NCBI GenBank assembly: GCA_905221605.1
Contig: CAJNDS010000102.1
Span: 248,001 to 312,000 of the forward strand
Length of the DNA stretch: 64,000 nucleotides
Reading direction: 5' to 3'
Source of the DNA: Symbiodinium natans
Taxonomy: Eukaryota > Sar > Dinophyceae > Suessiales > Symbiodiniaceae
Position numbers and translations under genes: made by a program. Below are positions 51,258-61,930 of the stretch, piece by piece (within the stretch, counting starts at the first letter, position 1; each line of letters begins with the position of its first letter). Below the pieces are notes generated by a model that made no database searches, was not told the DNA's origin, and worked only from the letters and a program-made list of their open reading frames with translations.

Positions 51258-51734
51258 CAATCTGGTATCTAAAGGCCTGACACTTCCGCAGTGTGGACTT
51301 TGAAAGAGTGCCCACGCAGATCAGGGTTTAGGGTTTAGGGTTTAGGGTTTAGGGTTTAGGGTTTAGGGGCCAAGTGCCCCCTACAACCTACACCCTAAAC
51401 CCTTTTTACGGCTAGGACTGCTGCACTGCCCTACACCCTACACCCTACACCCTGCACCCTGAACCCTAAACCCTAAACCTCCAACCCTAAACCCTAAACC
51501 CTACCAAAAAAAAACACGACTCCAAAAAGGTGCAGCCCAGGGCACAACTTTGATCCAGGCCTGGTCGGAGTCGGATGTTGCTGCTATGCCAGGGAGAAGG
51601 GGGGGGGGGGGGGGCAAGGGAAGGGAAGCCCTCCAAACCCTAAACCCTAAACCCTAAACCCTAAACCCTAAACCCTAAACCGGGCAGGCTTTCGGTGGTG
51701 TGTTGAGGTTTCCGGAGAAAGGAGTCCCCGCCCC

Positions 51735-51870
51735 CCCTTGCAGCTGAACTGCGGGAACCAGGCGGCCAGCTGCTTCTGCCCCTGGGGCGAGAAGCCTGAG
51801 AGCGGGCGTGAGCGCTCAGTGCGTTGTCGGGGCCTCTAGAGAAGTTCTTTGCACCTGCCGCGGGGTTGGT
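51735..51870 (-). CDS. OPR-like segment, second locus
   Basis: The minus frame reads LSGFSPQGQKQLAAWFPQFS, which has the PQG...LAAW core of an OPR unit. It is 36 kb from the main cluster and on the same strand. Confidence 0.4.
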
Positions 51871-51921
51871 CTGACTTTTGGACGTAAACCCTAAACCCTA
51901 AACCCTAAACCCTAAACGAGG

Positions 51922-52010
51922 TTTTGCGGGGTAGGCTCGAAGTGCTGGACGAGCAGCGTAAGCTCTGGAAGACAGCTCGCCAGCCTCCGGGTTCAGCTTG
52001 AATGGCTTTT
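51922..52010 (-). CDS. OPR-like segment, second locus
   Basis: The minus frame reads ASCLPELTLLVQHFEPTPQN followed by LV and TAG at the telomeric tract edge. PTPQNL is a typical OPR core. A different minus frame and a plus frame are open too, so this is moderate. Confidence 0.4.
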
Positions 52011-52033
52011 AAGCAGTTGAAGACTTCTGACGG

Positions 52034-52135
52034 GGTTTAGGGTTTAGGGTTTTCGGGTTTAGGGTTTTAGGGTTTAGGGTTTAGGGTTTAGGGTTTAGGG
52101 TTTAGGGGTTAGGGGTTTGGGGTTTAGTTTAGGGT
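52034..52135 (+). repeat. Telomeric array with variants
   Basis: About twelve units with single-base changes, adjacent to the second OPR-like locus. Confidence 0.95.
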
Positions 52136-53094
52136 ACCTTTTTGGGGTCCTGATTCAAAGGGGATCCCACTATCAGGGGATCTCTGTTGTTGGCCCCCCT
52201 GTTTTCGTAAACCCCTTATGAGGATTGGGATAAAGAGCAAACCGGGGAGAAGGGGCACTAGTTGCCGCTCTGCCCTGTGGACTGCCAGTTTAGGGTTTGG
52301 GGTTTAGGGTTTGGGGTTTAGGGTTTAGGGCCAGCCGTGGCGGGGGCTTTCGCTCCAAACCCCCTGAAGGCCTGCAGCACCCTTCTCGGACCTCCCTAAA
52401 CCCTAAACCCTAAACCCTAAACCCTGAACCCTGAACCCTGAACCCTGAACCCTAAACCCTAAACCCTGAACTGAACCTGAAGCTGTCAGCTCCCTACCGA
52501 CACAACTTCAGGCCTTGGTCGCAAATGATCCACTTGGGGTTCCTGATCAGGGGGCGGTGCGCGAGAGGAGCGCTGAGAAAAAAAAACAAAGAAAACAAAC
52601 TCAAAACTGGACCAACTCGTCCTCTTTGGCACAGCCAAAACCATCCAAGTAATATAGGGGTCGGAATAAATACGAATCGAAATCCCCTATTGATGTTTAC
52701 ACTATAATAACCGCCCCTACAAGACATGTGGATGCCCATTGGGCGAACCCATGTGGTCGGGCCAGTCGATCAACAGGGCATACCCTTCAAAGATGCACCA
52801 CGGGAATAGGATCTTCAGCGCGGCGCTCTTGGGAGTTTCGGGTTATAGGCTTCAGGGCGCACAGGTTCGCTTCTTGGCAAAACAGATCTTCTCACGCCCT
52901 TGGTTGGACATGGGCCCTCTTGATAAATCCAACGAATCCCCAGCCCCTAAACCCTAAACCCTAAACCCTAAACCCTAAGCCCTAAGCCCTAAACCCTAAA
53001 CCCTAAACCCTCATCCATAAACCCGAATTAAACCCTACCCGGTCGTAGGCCCTGAGCATCCCCGAGGCCTAAACACGCCCTAAACCGTAACCGT

Positions 53095-53205
53095 TCACCG
53101 CCGAAACGGCCCTGCAGTCGAGGCACAGAGGAAAACTATAGCCCCGCTGGACGCAGTCAAGCAAAAACTCTCGCAGCTCCGGTTCGCTGAGGTACCTTGT
53201 AAGCG
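53095..53205 (-). CDS. Coding-like island, unassigned
   Basis: The minus frame reads YLSEPELREFLLDCVQRGYS and FPLCLDCRAV; a possible splice acceptor lies just upstream. Contains a CxxC-like pair (CLDC). Family unknown. Confidence 0.3.
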   Translation of the reverse strand, partial: RLQGTSANRSCESFCLTASSGAIVFLCASTAGPFRR

Positions 53206-53551
53206 AAAGAAAGGCTGCTGGGAACTAGGGGGAGCTTCTTGCCTGGGGGGCCTCCAGCGCTGCTCCGGCATAGGCGACTAGTATGGGAGGAAGTCTTACC
53301 CCAAAAACCCTAAAAACCCAAAAAAAAAACCTAAAAACCCTAAAAACCCTAAAACTCTATGCTCCCTCAAAACCCTGTAAACCCCCCATTACACCCCATT
53401 GCACAGCCAAGCCCAAAGTCCACGCTCCTGCCACACTCTGCCGCGCACCCTAAATTTTGCACCCCTAAACCCTAAACCCTTTTTGAAACCGGACTTGATG
53501 ACTGCCAAAACCCTAAACCCTAAACCCTTTTGAGCCTAAACCCTAAACCGC

Positions 53552-53785
53552 ATGCGTAGCCACGACTTCAACATCTTCATGGTCACCAATTTTCTGCCAT
53601 TTCAGCTCTCAGCCTTCATGCAGCTGCCTGACGTGTCTTTGATCATCGTGGATTCAGACAGATTCCTAGACAAGAGAGATAGGGATACCCATCTGTACAC
53701 ATCACTGCGAGGCTGCAAGCCTCAGGAATTAACATGGTCCACGGCCGGATATGGCAAGTCAGAAGCTACTTATATTTGTTGCTAG
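53552..53785 (+). CDS. 77-codon open frame, unassigned
   Basis: An ATG-to-stop plus frame with FLPFQLSAFMQLPDVSLIIV and a charged middle. No repeats inside. A following plus frame (53780-53885) reads LQEMPSWKTFCKLQDALNHV. Products unknown. Confidence 0.28.
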   Translation: MRSHDFNIFMVTNFLPFQLSAFMQLPDVSLIIVDSDRFLDKRDRDTHLYTSLRGCKPQELTWSTAGYGKSEATYICC

Positions 53786-53997
53786 CCAGAAGCCTCGGGC
53801 AGTACTGCAAGAGATGCCCTCTTGGAAGACCTTTTGCAAATTACAGGATGCCTTGAACCACGTACCCCGTCTTGCAGTTGAATGGGGGGGGGGGGGGGCT
53901 GCTTGCTTGTTGCCCCTGGGCCATCAGCACGTAGGCTGCGTGCCATGGAGGAAGCTAAGCTCCCACAAGCCGATATTGTGTGGGCAATTGGCACCAC

Positions 53998-54112
53998 TTG
54001 GGATGTTCCCCTTCTACTAACAGTCCTTAATAGGGATTACAGTATCCCCAATTACTATAATTAACCCCGATTAAGGACTGTTCGGGGCCCAACTACATAC
54101 TGGGAGAAGGGG
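53998..54112. mobile_element. Type B inverted-repeat element
   Basis: Left arm ttgggatgttccccttctac, acagtccttaatagggatta; right arm shows gattaaggactgtt and an altered end. Confidence 0.82.
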
Positions 54113-54526
54113 CAGGCGTGGACCGCGCATGTTAAGATGGCAAGGTAATATTGCAGTCCCGGAAGATCATACACAAGCAGCCCCACACAGTCCGAAAGCC
54201 CCAAAGTCATAACACCCCCCACAGAAACCCTCGAAGCTCCGAAAAAAGAAAAACACAAACAAAAACGTTCTCTGAGCTGCTGAACGATACTTCTAAATCC
54301 CCAACCCCCAACCCAGCAGGAATAGACGGCCCTCTCCTTAGAACCTCATGGGTATATTTTTATAGGAGGAATGTAGCCTTGATCCCGCGAAGCTGCTGCC
54401 AGGGCTGATCCGCGCCAAAGCCGGGCCAGATCACCAGGAACTCCTCATCCAAGTCCTGCTGAAGGGGTTTGGGGACTTATAGGGTTTAGGGTTTAGGGGA
54501 AAGGGTTTAGGAGTTGTTTCACCCGC

Positions 54527-54775
54527 ATGCTGAGCAGGGAAGTGACACGGTTGGATGATCGCTATAGAACATGGTCAACTCACACGCTGACCTCAAACGC
54601 CTTTGTTTGCCCCCAGGAAAACGCGGCCGGGGGCAGCATGCAGGACGATGCATCACTAAGCCGTCTGCAACTCCTAGCCCGCTGCCCCAACGACATTTGC
54701 ATGCACCCAGCACAGGAGACATCCGCCTACACGGCAAGTGAACACGAAACCGCGAACGTAGGGTTTGGTGCTTAA
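54527..54775 (+). CDS. 82-codon open frame, unassigned
   Basis: An ATG-to-stop plus frame, composition ordinary (e.g. MQDDASLSRLQLLARCPNDI), repeat-free. A minus frame of 72 codons overlaps. Product unknown. Confidence 0.28.
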   Translation: MLSREVTRLDDRYRTWSTHTLTSNAFVCPQENAAGGSMQDDASLSRLQLLARCPNDICMHPAQETSAYTASEHETANVGFGA

Positions 54776-55374
54776 GGTTAATGTGGGATGTAGATTTAGG
54801 GCCTGCTAGAGGGTTTGTGGGGCCTAGGATCCAGTCCTGCGGGAAGCATGTAGATGACGATCATTCGACATTATTACGACTGTTGTATTAGTGGCATTGG
54901 CATTCGCAGGCCTTGTGTAGACACGTTCGTTGTTGCCGTTATGATGCCAATCCTATGCATTAGTCTTGTCGCATAATCTTGTGTTGAGCTTCTACCGGCC
55001 GGGGAATTAGGGCCCTGTATACACCCTTTAAGGGATTACATAGGGTTCTTCATTCCCAGAACCAGCCACCCAAGAGTTGCCAACCCAAACATTGCGATGA
55101 GACTTCTTGACAGAAGCGCCGGACCAAGTCCTGGGGGAAGTAGAAGTTGAAACCTGATCAGGACGAGACCCTAAACCCCAAACCCCCAAATCCTATAAAC
55201 CCTAAACCTGTTCAAAGGGCTATAAGAAAGCCTCTCAATCGCTTCACATCTTGTGTCCGGTGCTTTTCAACATAAAAGGGCCAATAGGAAACTAGGTGCC
55301 CCGTATTTATTTGAGGCCAGTTTAGGGTTAGGGTTAGGGTTTATCAGTGCGCGTGCAAACGGGGACCACTAAGT

Positions 55375-55628
55375 GATTTCTGCCACTTGCCCCGCTTGCC
55401 CCACTTGCTGTGCTCCCTTACCGAAAACCACTTTGCCCCACTTGCCCCACTTGCCCTGCCTTAACCGCTAAGTGATTTCTGCCACTTGCCCCGCTTGCCC
55501 CACTTGCCCCACTTGCCCCACTTGCCCCACTTGCCCCACTTGCCGCACTTGCCCCGCTTGCCCCACTTGCCTCAGGAGTAATCCCTGCTGCCTGGGTAAC
55601 TGGGGCAAGTGGGGCAAGTGGGGCAAGG
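55375..55628 (+). repeat. 9-bp satellite CTTGCCCCA with reversed copies
   Basis: About 20 plus-strand units (ccacttgcc), then a unique stretch, then three units in reverse (ggggcaagt). Since the unit is 9 bp, open frames encode CPTCPTCPT peptides; these are artefacts. Confidence 0.95.
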
Positions 55629-56180
55629 GTCCAATAGCACTCAAGGTTCTACTTGGCTAGGGCCTGCCCTCCAACCATAAGTCTGCCTCAAACGCAGCCG
55701 GATTTGAGGCAGACTTGTGGCGCGGCGAGGCCAAGGGGTGGGGGGAGGGGGGGGGGGCGCTTGCCCCACTTGCCTCACTTGCCCTACTTGCCCCAGATCA
55801 TTTTAGGGTCTGTCCGAGTCCAATAGCACTTGAGGTTTTACATGGCAAGGGTATGCCCTCAACGAGTCCCAGCCACAAGTCTGCCTCAATTGCAGCGAGA
55901 TTTGAGGCAGACTTGTGGCTGGTTGGTTACTTTAGGGTCTGTCCGAGTCCAATAGCACTCGAGGTTCTACTTGGCTAGGGTCTGCCCCCAACCAGCCCCA
56001 GCCACAGGTCTGCCTTGAATGCAGCCCGATTTGAGGCAGACGTGTGGCTAGGTTGGTCATTTTAGGGTCATTTTAGGGTCCAACAGCACTCAAGGTTCTA
56101 CTTGGCTAGGGCCTGCCCTACAACCATAAGTCTGCCTCAAACGCAGCCTGATTTGAGGCAGACTTGTGGCGCGGCGAGGC
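55629..56180 (+). repeat. Four tandem copies of a 110-190 bp unit with internal palindrome
   Basis: Units begin near 55629, 55810, 55930 and 56060. Each carries gtccaatagcactcaaggtt and then the inverted pair aagtctgcctcaaa / tttgaggcagactt. The first and fourth copies share gcggcgaggc after the palindrome. Confidence 0.93.
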
Positions 56181-56211
<31 letters not shown>

Positions 56212-56212
<1 letters not shown>

Positions 56213-56328
56213 TCTTGCCTCACTTGCCCCACTTGCCCCACTTGCCCCAGTTACCCAGGCAGCAGGCAGGGATTACTCCTGAGGCAAGTGGGGCAAGTGG
56301 GGCAAGTGGGGCAAGTGGGGCAACATCA
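56212..56328 (-). repeat. Inverted copy of the 9-bp satellite edge
   Basis: This stretch repeats the 55555-55627 sequence (satellite, ctcaggagtaatccctgctg, satellite) in reverse complement. The satellite complex is therefore an inverted duplication around the four tandem units. Confidence 0.93.
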
Positions 56329-56614
56329 ATTAGCGGACCCCCTCAGCGCTCGCAATGTTATTTAGGGTTTAGGGTTTAGGGTTTAGGGTTTGCCGGGTTT
56401 GCCTCTTTCGCTCCCTTGTTATGGCCATGTTCGGGCCAAAGCTCTCCACTTGGGCATGTCCCAAGATGGCGGTACGCCGAAGATACCCCCCCAAAACTCC
56501 TGATTCTAGGACCCCCTTAAAAGGGTACCCCCCCCCCTCCCCCCCCCCTCCCCCCCCCTAGGCTCGGAAACCCCCACATCCATCGATGCAAGATAACCTA
56601 CGAATTCCTTAACG

Positions 56615-56652
56615 CCCCCCCCCCCCCCCCCCCAAAAAAAAAAAAAAAAAAA
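56615..56652. repeat. C19-A19 homopolymer junction
   Basis: A C run passes directly into an A run, then into sequence shared with 25283-25368. The A run could mark a retroposed 3' end. Confidence 0.85.
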
Positions 56653-56654
56653 CA

Positions 56655-56733
56655 TTCTTCCCTATTAAGGAAAATATAGGGATTATTGGTTTTTGCTCTT
56701 TTGGGGTTCTTAAGCAAATAGTAGTAAGCTCTT
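56655..56733 (+). repeat. Type R dispersed repeat
   Basis: Shares aatatagggattatt and ggggttcttaagcaaatag with 25296-25368. It follows the C19-A19 junction. Not an inverted-repeat element. Confidence 0.75.
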
Positions 56734-56818
56734 CGGCATCGGCCAGGGCGCACTCCGCGCCGTGCCGCACTGCCCCCAATAGGCCCATCCTGATCGAGCT
56801 CGGCGATGAAGGGGATTC

Positions 56819-56951
56819 TTGCTGTTGGTTAGCAGGGAATGAAGGAGTTCGGGCCCCCTATATTTATATGTGCATATATATGTACATGTATACCCTTTCA
56901 GCGATTATGTAGGGTACCTCATTCCCCCATTCCCTACTAACCAACAGTAAG
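56819..56951. mobile_element. Type F element with AT microsatellite centre
   Basis: Arms tgctgttggttagcagggaa and ttccctactaaccaacagta; the centre carries a TATATG microsatellite instead of telomeric units. Confidence 0.92.
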
Positions 56952-57415
56952 GATTTGGGAGGCCCCCGTAACTCCTAGGCCCCCTTAGTTTCTTGAAGCC
57001 TCTACGGGTATGGGGTGCATGCGTCAGGCTGAGAGGGCGCCGGAGATACACAGGTGAAAGCATCCTGACAGGGCCAAGTCCCAAACCCTAAACCCTAAAC
57101 CCTAAACCCGAAACCCTCTCTCTCTCACAAACCCGAAACCCTAAACCCTAAAACCCTTTTGCATCCAGGCCTTAAACCCTAAAACCCTAAAACCCTAAAC
57201 CCTAAGCCCTTCTCAGTCTCGGCGTCGCTACCACCAGCTGCTCAACGATGCTGTAGGAGGTGGGGTCTCCAAATCCGAACCTGGGATAGGGGCGTAGGGT
57301 TTCGGGACTAGGGTCTATAGGGTTGAGGGGCCGCCACGAGCACATCCGGACTTGAGCGGCCTAAAAATGCGCGCATGTATGTGTGTGCATATGCACGCGC
57401 GTGTCTTACTAGGGC

Positions 57416-57718
57416 CTACCAAGGGCTTGCCCAAACCATGTTGCCCTTGTACCCTTGCACCCTTTCTACCCTTTGAGTATCATCGGAGCACGCATCCTCC
57501 ATGGAACGCGCGTCGCAGGCTTTGGGGTACTTGGGGTTACTTGCCGGCTGTGCGCGGGCCAGCTGTTGGTAGTCTCTGGCTGAGTAGGACCCAAGGCCCT
57601 GCCGAAAGGATCTGCCTAAGGCTCGTTTACAAGGGAAAGGCTTCCTGCTGCTTGTAAAGAACAAAGGCCCCAGGCTTGTGAAGACTGCAGACCCGTGCGC
57701 CGTAACATCATCTCGCAA
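57416..57718 (-). CDS. 100-codon open frame, unassigned
   Basis: An ATG-to-stop minus frame with no simple repeats (e.g. RQGLGSYSARDYQQLARAQP). A plus frame of 101 codons covers the same DNA, so strand is not settled. Product unknown. Confidence 0.25.
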   Translation of the reverse strand: MRDDVTAHGSAVFTSLGPLFFTSSRKPFPCKRALGRSFRQGLGSYSARDYQQLARAQPASNPKYPKACDARSMEDACSDDTQRVERVQGYKGNMVWASPW

Positions 57719-57788
57719 ATGCTTTCGTTCGGAGTCTGCCGGGGCGCCCTCTGCCCACTTTCAACAGTGGAAAACTGATGACAAGATA

Positions 57789-57906
57789 CATGGTCAGTTC
57801 TCTAAGTTTTTTGTCCCGTTTGGGGTGGCCATTATAACGTGGTCCTGATATTTGTTTGGGGTACCCCAGAATGGGCAATAATAACAATTTAGAGAAATGA
57901 CCACAT
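57789..57906. repeat. Hairpin element, type P
   Basis: Arms tggtcagttctctaagtt and caatttagagaaatgacca; inner gtttggggt/accccagaa. Confidence 0.75.
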
Positions 57907-58684
57907 AGTTTATAAAGGCCGGTGGCCTCTTTTCCTGTTGCCCTTCTACCTTAATATAGTCCCTAGATACCCCAATAAGAACCCCCTACAAAACAGAAAC
58001 CCTACTTAAAGAGACCACCAACCAATATGACACATAGTCATAACAGCACAAAATATAACCCAGGCCCTTTTGAACCTGGAAGCTGCTTCATGCCAGGCCC
58101 TAAGCCCTAAACCCTAACTGAGGCCCTACTTGCCCTATGCACTCGCTTCGAATCATCCCATGGGTCTGGAAAGCAACCAGAACTCCCCAAACCCTAAAAC
58201 TCCCTAAACCCCACACCCTAAACCCTAAACCCTAAACCCTAAACCCTAAACCCTAAACTCGACATTGAATCCGTCACAGTGGCCGAGGAATCTCTGGATG
58301 GAAGCCTGCATCCGACTCCCGTTTGAGAATTTCCTGAGATCGGGCGCAGCTTCCCCAACTTGGTGGCATGGGGCCCGGGAGGGGGGGGTTAGGGTTTAGG
58401 GTTTAGGGTTTAGGGTTTAGGGTTTAGGGTTTAAGGTTTAGGTGGCATGGGGCCCAAGGGGTCCTCCGGTCTCCAAAGGGCATTTGTGGGCTTAGGCTGG
58501 GGTTCCTCTGCGGGCTGCTACACCTAGCCCTAAACCCTAAACCCTAAACCCTAGCATCACGAGCACTGTCAAGCGGTGTGGCTGCATGTCATGTGTAGCT
58601 GCCAAGGATCTAGCCACCGAGACATCCATCCTATCAGGGCGCTTTATCAGTTGGTGTGTCTGATGGTACAAGGAGCTACTTGGG

Positions 58685-58775
58685 AGGGCAGGGGCTTAGG
58701 GCTTCTAGGGCTTCTAGGGCTTCTAGGGCTTCTAGGGCTTCTAGGGCTTATAGGGCTTATAGGGCTTATAGGGCT
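58685..58775 (+). repeat. 10-bp array GGGCTTCTAG / GGGCTTATAG
   Basis: Five copies of the first form followed by three of the second; probably derived from telomere-like sequence. Confidence 0.93.
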
Positions 58776-58920
58776 TAGGGTTTAGGGCTTAGGAAGCTAT
58801 ATTCTACAATCAGGCATCGGGCGGCTTTCAAACTAAGGTGCCCCGATGAGAGCGACGAACCAAGGCAAGCCGAGCAACACAGCCAGTGGCCCACGTAACT
58901 GAACATTTGGGGGGGTTAGT

Positions 58921-58992
58921 TTTAGTTATATTATAGGGTTCGTAAGGGAGGGGGGGGGTTTCAACCTCCCTTAAGAACCCTATAACTATACA
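58921..58992. repeat. Hairpin element, type Q
   Basis: Arms tagttatattatagggttc and gaaccctataactata; inner gggagg/cctccc with a G run. Confidence 0.85.
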
Positions 58993-59408
58993 AGGGTTTT
59001 ATTGGGACAGGTGTGTTTTTTTTTTTTTTAATTGGTTGGGCTGCTGTATGACAGATAGCTCGGGATAAAAGCCTGCCTTAGTCACGAGATGCCTAGTCGC
59101 TGCAGCTGCACCTACATCACCCTTCCCCACCCGTCTGTGGTGACTATCCTTTTGAAGTCTGCAGCAGGGCCTACTAGCAACAGCAAAAAAAAACTAACCC
59201 GCCTGGCACGGGGCATTTCTGTCAAGCCCACCAAGCACCCACCATGCACACCGAAAAAGCAACACCCACGACACCCTACGTGCACTTAAGCCCCGTAAGC
59301 CCTCAACCCTAAACGCTAAACCCTAAGCCCTAAACCCACAAGTCCCAAACCCTCCTCACACCCACCACGAAAACAAAGACCACAGTCCCAGGTGCCGAAC
59401 TGGTCGGT

Positions 59409-59411
<3 letters not shown>

Positions 59412-59440
<29 letters not shown>
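59412..59440 (+). repeat. (TC)14 microsatellite
   Basis: Pure dinucleotide run; a less pure TC-rich run is at 43798-43845. Confidence 0.96.
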
Positions 59441-59443
<3 letters not shown>

Positions 59444-59477
59444 GACTCGGGAGGTTGACTCAAAACACCCAAAAAGC

Positions 59478-59605
59478 CCCTAAACCCTAAACCCCTAAAC
59501 CCTACCAGTAAAAACTAAAAACCCTAAACCCTAAACCCCCAAACCCTAAAAACTAACAACCCTAAACCCTAAACCCTAAACCCTAAACCCTAAACCCTAT
59601 GTGAC
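59478..59605 (-). repeat. Telomeric array with variants
   Basis: CCCTAAA and CCCCTAAA units with AAAACTAAAA interruptions. Confidence 0.94.
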
Positions 59606-59617
59606 ACCCTAACACCC

Positions 59618-59706
59618 GGATCTCCTGAGCTGCCAGGCTTGGAGAGGATGTCCTCGATGTGGTCCAGGGACCACTTCCTGATATCTAAAGCAACCCAGCA
59701 GCTAGG
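59618..59706 (-). CDS. Coding-like island between telomeric tracts
   Basis: The minus frame reads WVALDIRKWSLDHIEDILSK and PGSSGDPG, bounded by two telomeric arrays of opposite orientation. Family unknown. Confidence 0.28.
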
Positions 59707-59718
59707 GGTTAGAGTGTT

Positions 59719-59812
59719 GGGGTTTAGGGTTTAGGGTTTAGGGTTTAGGGTTTAGGGTTTAGGGTTTAGGGTTAGGGTTTAGGGTTTAGGGTTTAGGGTT
59801 TAGGGTTTAGGG
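59719..59812 (+). repeat. Telomeric array, about 13 TTTAGGG units
   Basis: Near-perfect; together with 59478-59605 of opposite orientation it brackets a coding-like island. Confidence 0.97.
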
Positions 59813-60285
59813 CTCTTTGGCGCCCGCATGGCTGGTCGAACCTCTCAGCAGGTCTCCGACATGCTTCCCTCACATGTTCCGCTACGCGCAGGGTGCGCCT
59901 GGTTTAGTGTTTAGGGTTTAGGGCTTAGGGAGTTTGAGGTTGAGGAATGGTAGCCGGTGTGGACCCCAAAACCCCAAACCCTAAACATGGAGCTTGCAGG
60001 GTGCTGGGCCAGGGCAACCTGTGCCGTTCGAAGCGGTTGAGCGATGTTCCGCTGGGAAAGGGCTAGTGTGGGGAGGGGGGGGGGGGGGGGGGGGGGACGT
60101 ACATCATATATGCGTCGGAAAATTAATTCCCAATAACCCCCTTATGGTCCCTGTATACTTGCAGTACTCCCCCAAAACAACCTATGAACATCATTGAGGG
60201 CCCCATACTAGGGCTGGAGAGGTTGGGTCGCTAGGTTTGGGCGCTGATGCAATGGGACTAGTTCTTTGGTCTGATCGGGCACCCG

Positions 60286-60390
60286 TACCTTAAGAACCCA
60301 AAGCCTACATGTTTGTAGGCTCTTCTTACAAAGCCCCTTCTGAAATTCTTCGGGTAAGCTACAAAAAAGTAGGTTTGGGTTCTTAAGGTA
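60286..60390. mobile_element. Type L inverted-repeat element
   Basis: Arms taccttaagaacccaaagcc and ggtttgggttcttaaggta; inner pair cctacatgtttgtaggc. Confidence 0.92.
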
Positions 60391-60439
60391 ACCCTAAACC
60401 CTAAACCCTAAACCCCAAACCCTAAACCCTAAACCCCAC

Positions 60440-60538
60440 ACCCTCCCACACCCACGGCAGGCAAAGGCGCATCATCTCCACTTGCTCCGATGGCAAGGGC
60501 TCAAAGCGCATGGCACCCGCGCCTTGCACCGACAGGGG
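60440..60538 (-). CDS. Coding-like island between telomeric tracts
   Basis: The minus frame reads LSVQGAGAMRFEPLPSEQVE and MMRLCLPWVW, bounded by the tracts 60391-60435 and 60537-60654. Family unknown. Confidence 0.28.
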
Positions 60539-60654
60539 TTTAGGGCTTCGGGTTAGGGTTTAGGGTTTAGGGTTTAGGGTTTAGGGTTTAGGGTTTAGGG
60601 TTTAGGGTTTAGGGTTTCTGCTTTAGGGTTTAGGGTTTAGGGTTTAGGGCTTCA
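60537..60654 (+). repeat. Telomeric array, about 15 TTTAGGG units
   Basis: Near-perfect with one short interruption. Confidence 0.96.
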
Positions 60655-60698
60655 GGGCCATAGCCTTGAGAGACTTTCTGTTGAAGCTCTTAGCTTCA

Positions 60699-60810
60699 CC
60701 AGAAGAACCCAAAACAGTGTGTTCTTCTCATAAGACCCCTTGTAATATATACATATATATGTATATTCTTAGGCAGCCTACAAAAAAGTAGGCTTTGGGT
60801 TCTAAAGGCA
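60699..60810. mobile_element. Type L element, second copy
   Basis: Diverged left arm agaagaacccaaaacagtg and good right arm ctttgggttct; an AT microsatellite occupies the centre. 310 bp from the first copy. Confidence 0.78.
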
Positions 60811-61914
60811 GGGTTTATGAAAAATAGGGTGTGGGCTGATATAGTTCGTATAGGCTTCAGTGCTTTGCGAAGAAGCAGCGGAATCGCCGCAACAGGAGTG
60901 GCACTTCAGGGCACCCCCCGCTTCTTCGCGGTTGTTGGGACTTTAAGGGTTTAGGCTTTGAGGGTTTAGGGTTTGAGGGTTTAGGGTTTGGCCTTTTGGG
61001 CTTAGGCTTTGCGATTTCAGGGTTTGGGTTTTATAGCTGTTTTTGGTTTATCATGGGCTTATCATCGACAATTTGCCACCCCCCCCCCCCCCCCCCCCCA
61101 AGCCAAAGCACTGCAGGGACAATTGCAGAGGACGACTAGGTCCGCCAGTCGATACTGTTCTGTTCAGGGTTGAGGCTTTAAAACCCAAAACCCTAAACCC
61201 TAGGGCCCAAGGGTTTTTGTGGGGTCTCGCGGGTTCCCAAGCTTCATAGAAGGGTCTTAAACCCGACACAGCCCTCAAACCCAAGCCGCCCCACCACACC
61301 CCTGGCACTTAAACGCAAACCCGCATCCGGCTTTCGTTTCGTCCTTCAACCTAACTTATCCTTTTTGAGCACGGACTGGGAAACTGCCGGCAAGCAGGGG
61401 GAGCATAACTTACCCTAAACCCTAAACCCTAAACCCTTTTGAAGACCAAACGGGCCCAACTTCGCGAAGCACTGTTGAGGCCATGGGGCATCCCAGCATG
61501 AAGGCGTCAAAGTCGGAAACTACCGGCTTGACCTCCCACACAGGCTCGCGTGTCGGGTTTCTGCAAGCACTCTCTGCCCAACCCCACCCCCAAAGTGTCC
61601 CCTTTCTGGAGTGCCCAACCCCTGCAGTGCCCAACTCCAAAGTGGCCAGCCCCAGGGTCTGCCTGAATTGCCCAACCCCAAGTCTTTCTGGAGTGTGGAG
61701 CGCCCAACCTCAAAGTGTCCCCGGATCCCTGGAGTGCCCAACCCCAGAGTATCTCTACCAAGAGAGGGTGGGGATGTTCGAAGTAAACTCTTTTTTTGCG
61801 GATGTATCCGTGTCCAAAACCCGTTAGACCTCTCCGATTCCAGTCTTCAGCCATGCACCCCCAGCAAGCTGTACCGTGTGTTCGTTGTTTGTAAGTTAGG
61901 GTCCCTTCTGGGGG

Positions 61915-61930
61915 GCCATTTTGGCGCAAG
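61915..61930 (+). other. Relict-like dinoflagellate spliced-leader fragment
   Basis: The 16 bases GCCATTTTGGCGCAAG match the 3' 16 bases of the conserved dinoflagellate spliced leader at 15 positions (T to G at one). Established work shows that reverse-transcribed, reintegrated dinoflagellate mRNAs leave such relicts. Only the 3' part is present, and the upstream G run does not match. It may be a degraded relict or chance. Confidence 0.4.

Noticed and set aside
61560-61760. Repetitive block with gtgcccaacccc units as a possible gene
   Set aside because: It is an irregular minisatellite; open frames on both strands follow from the repeat.
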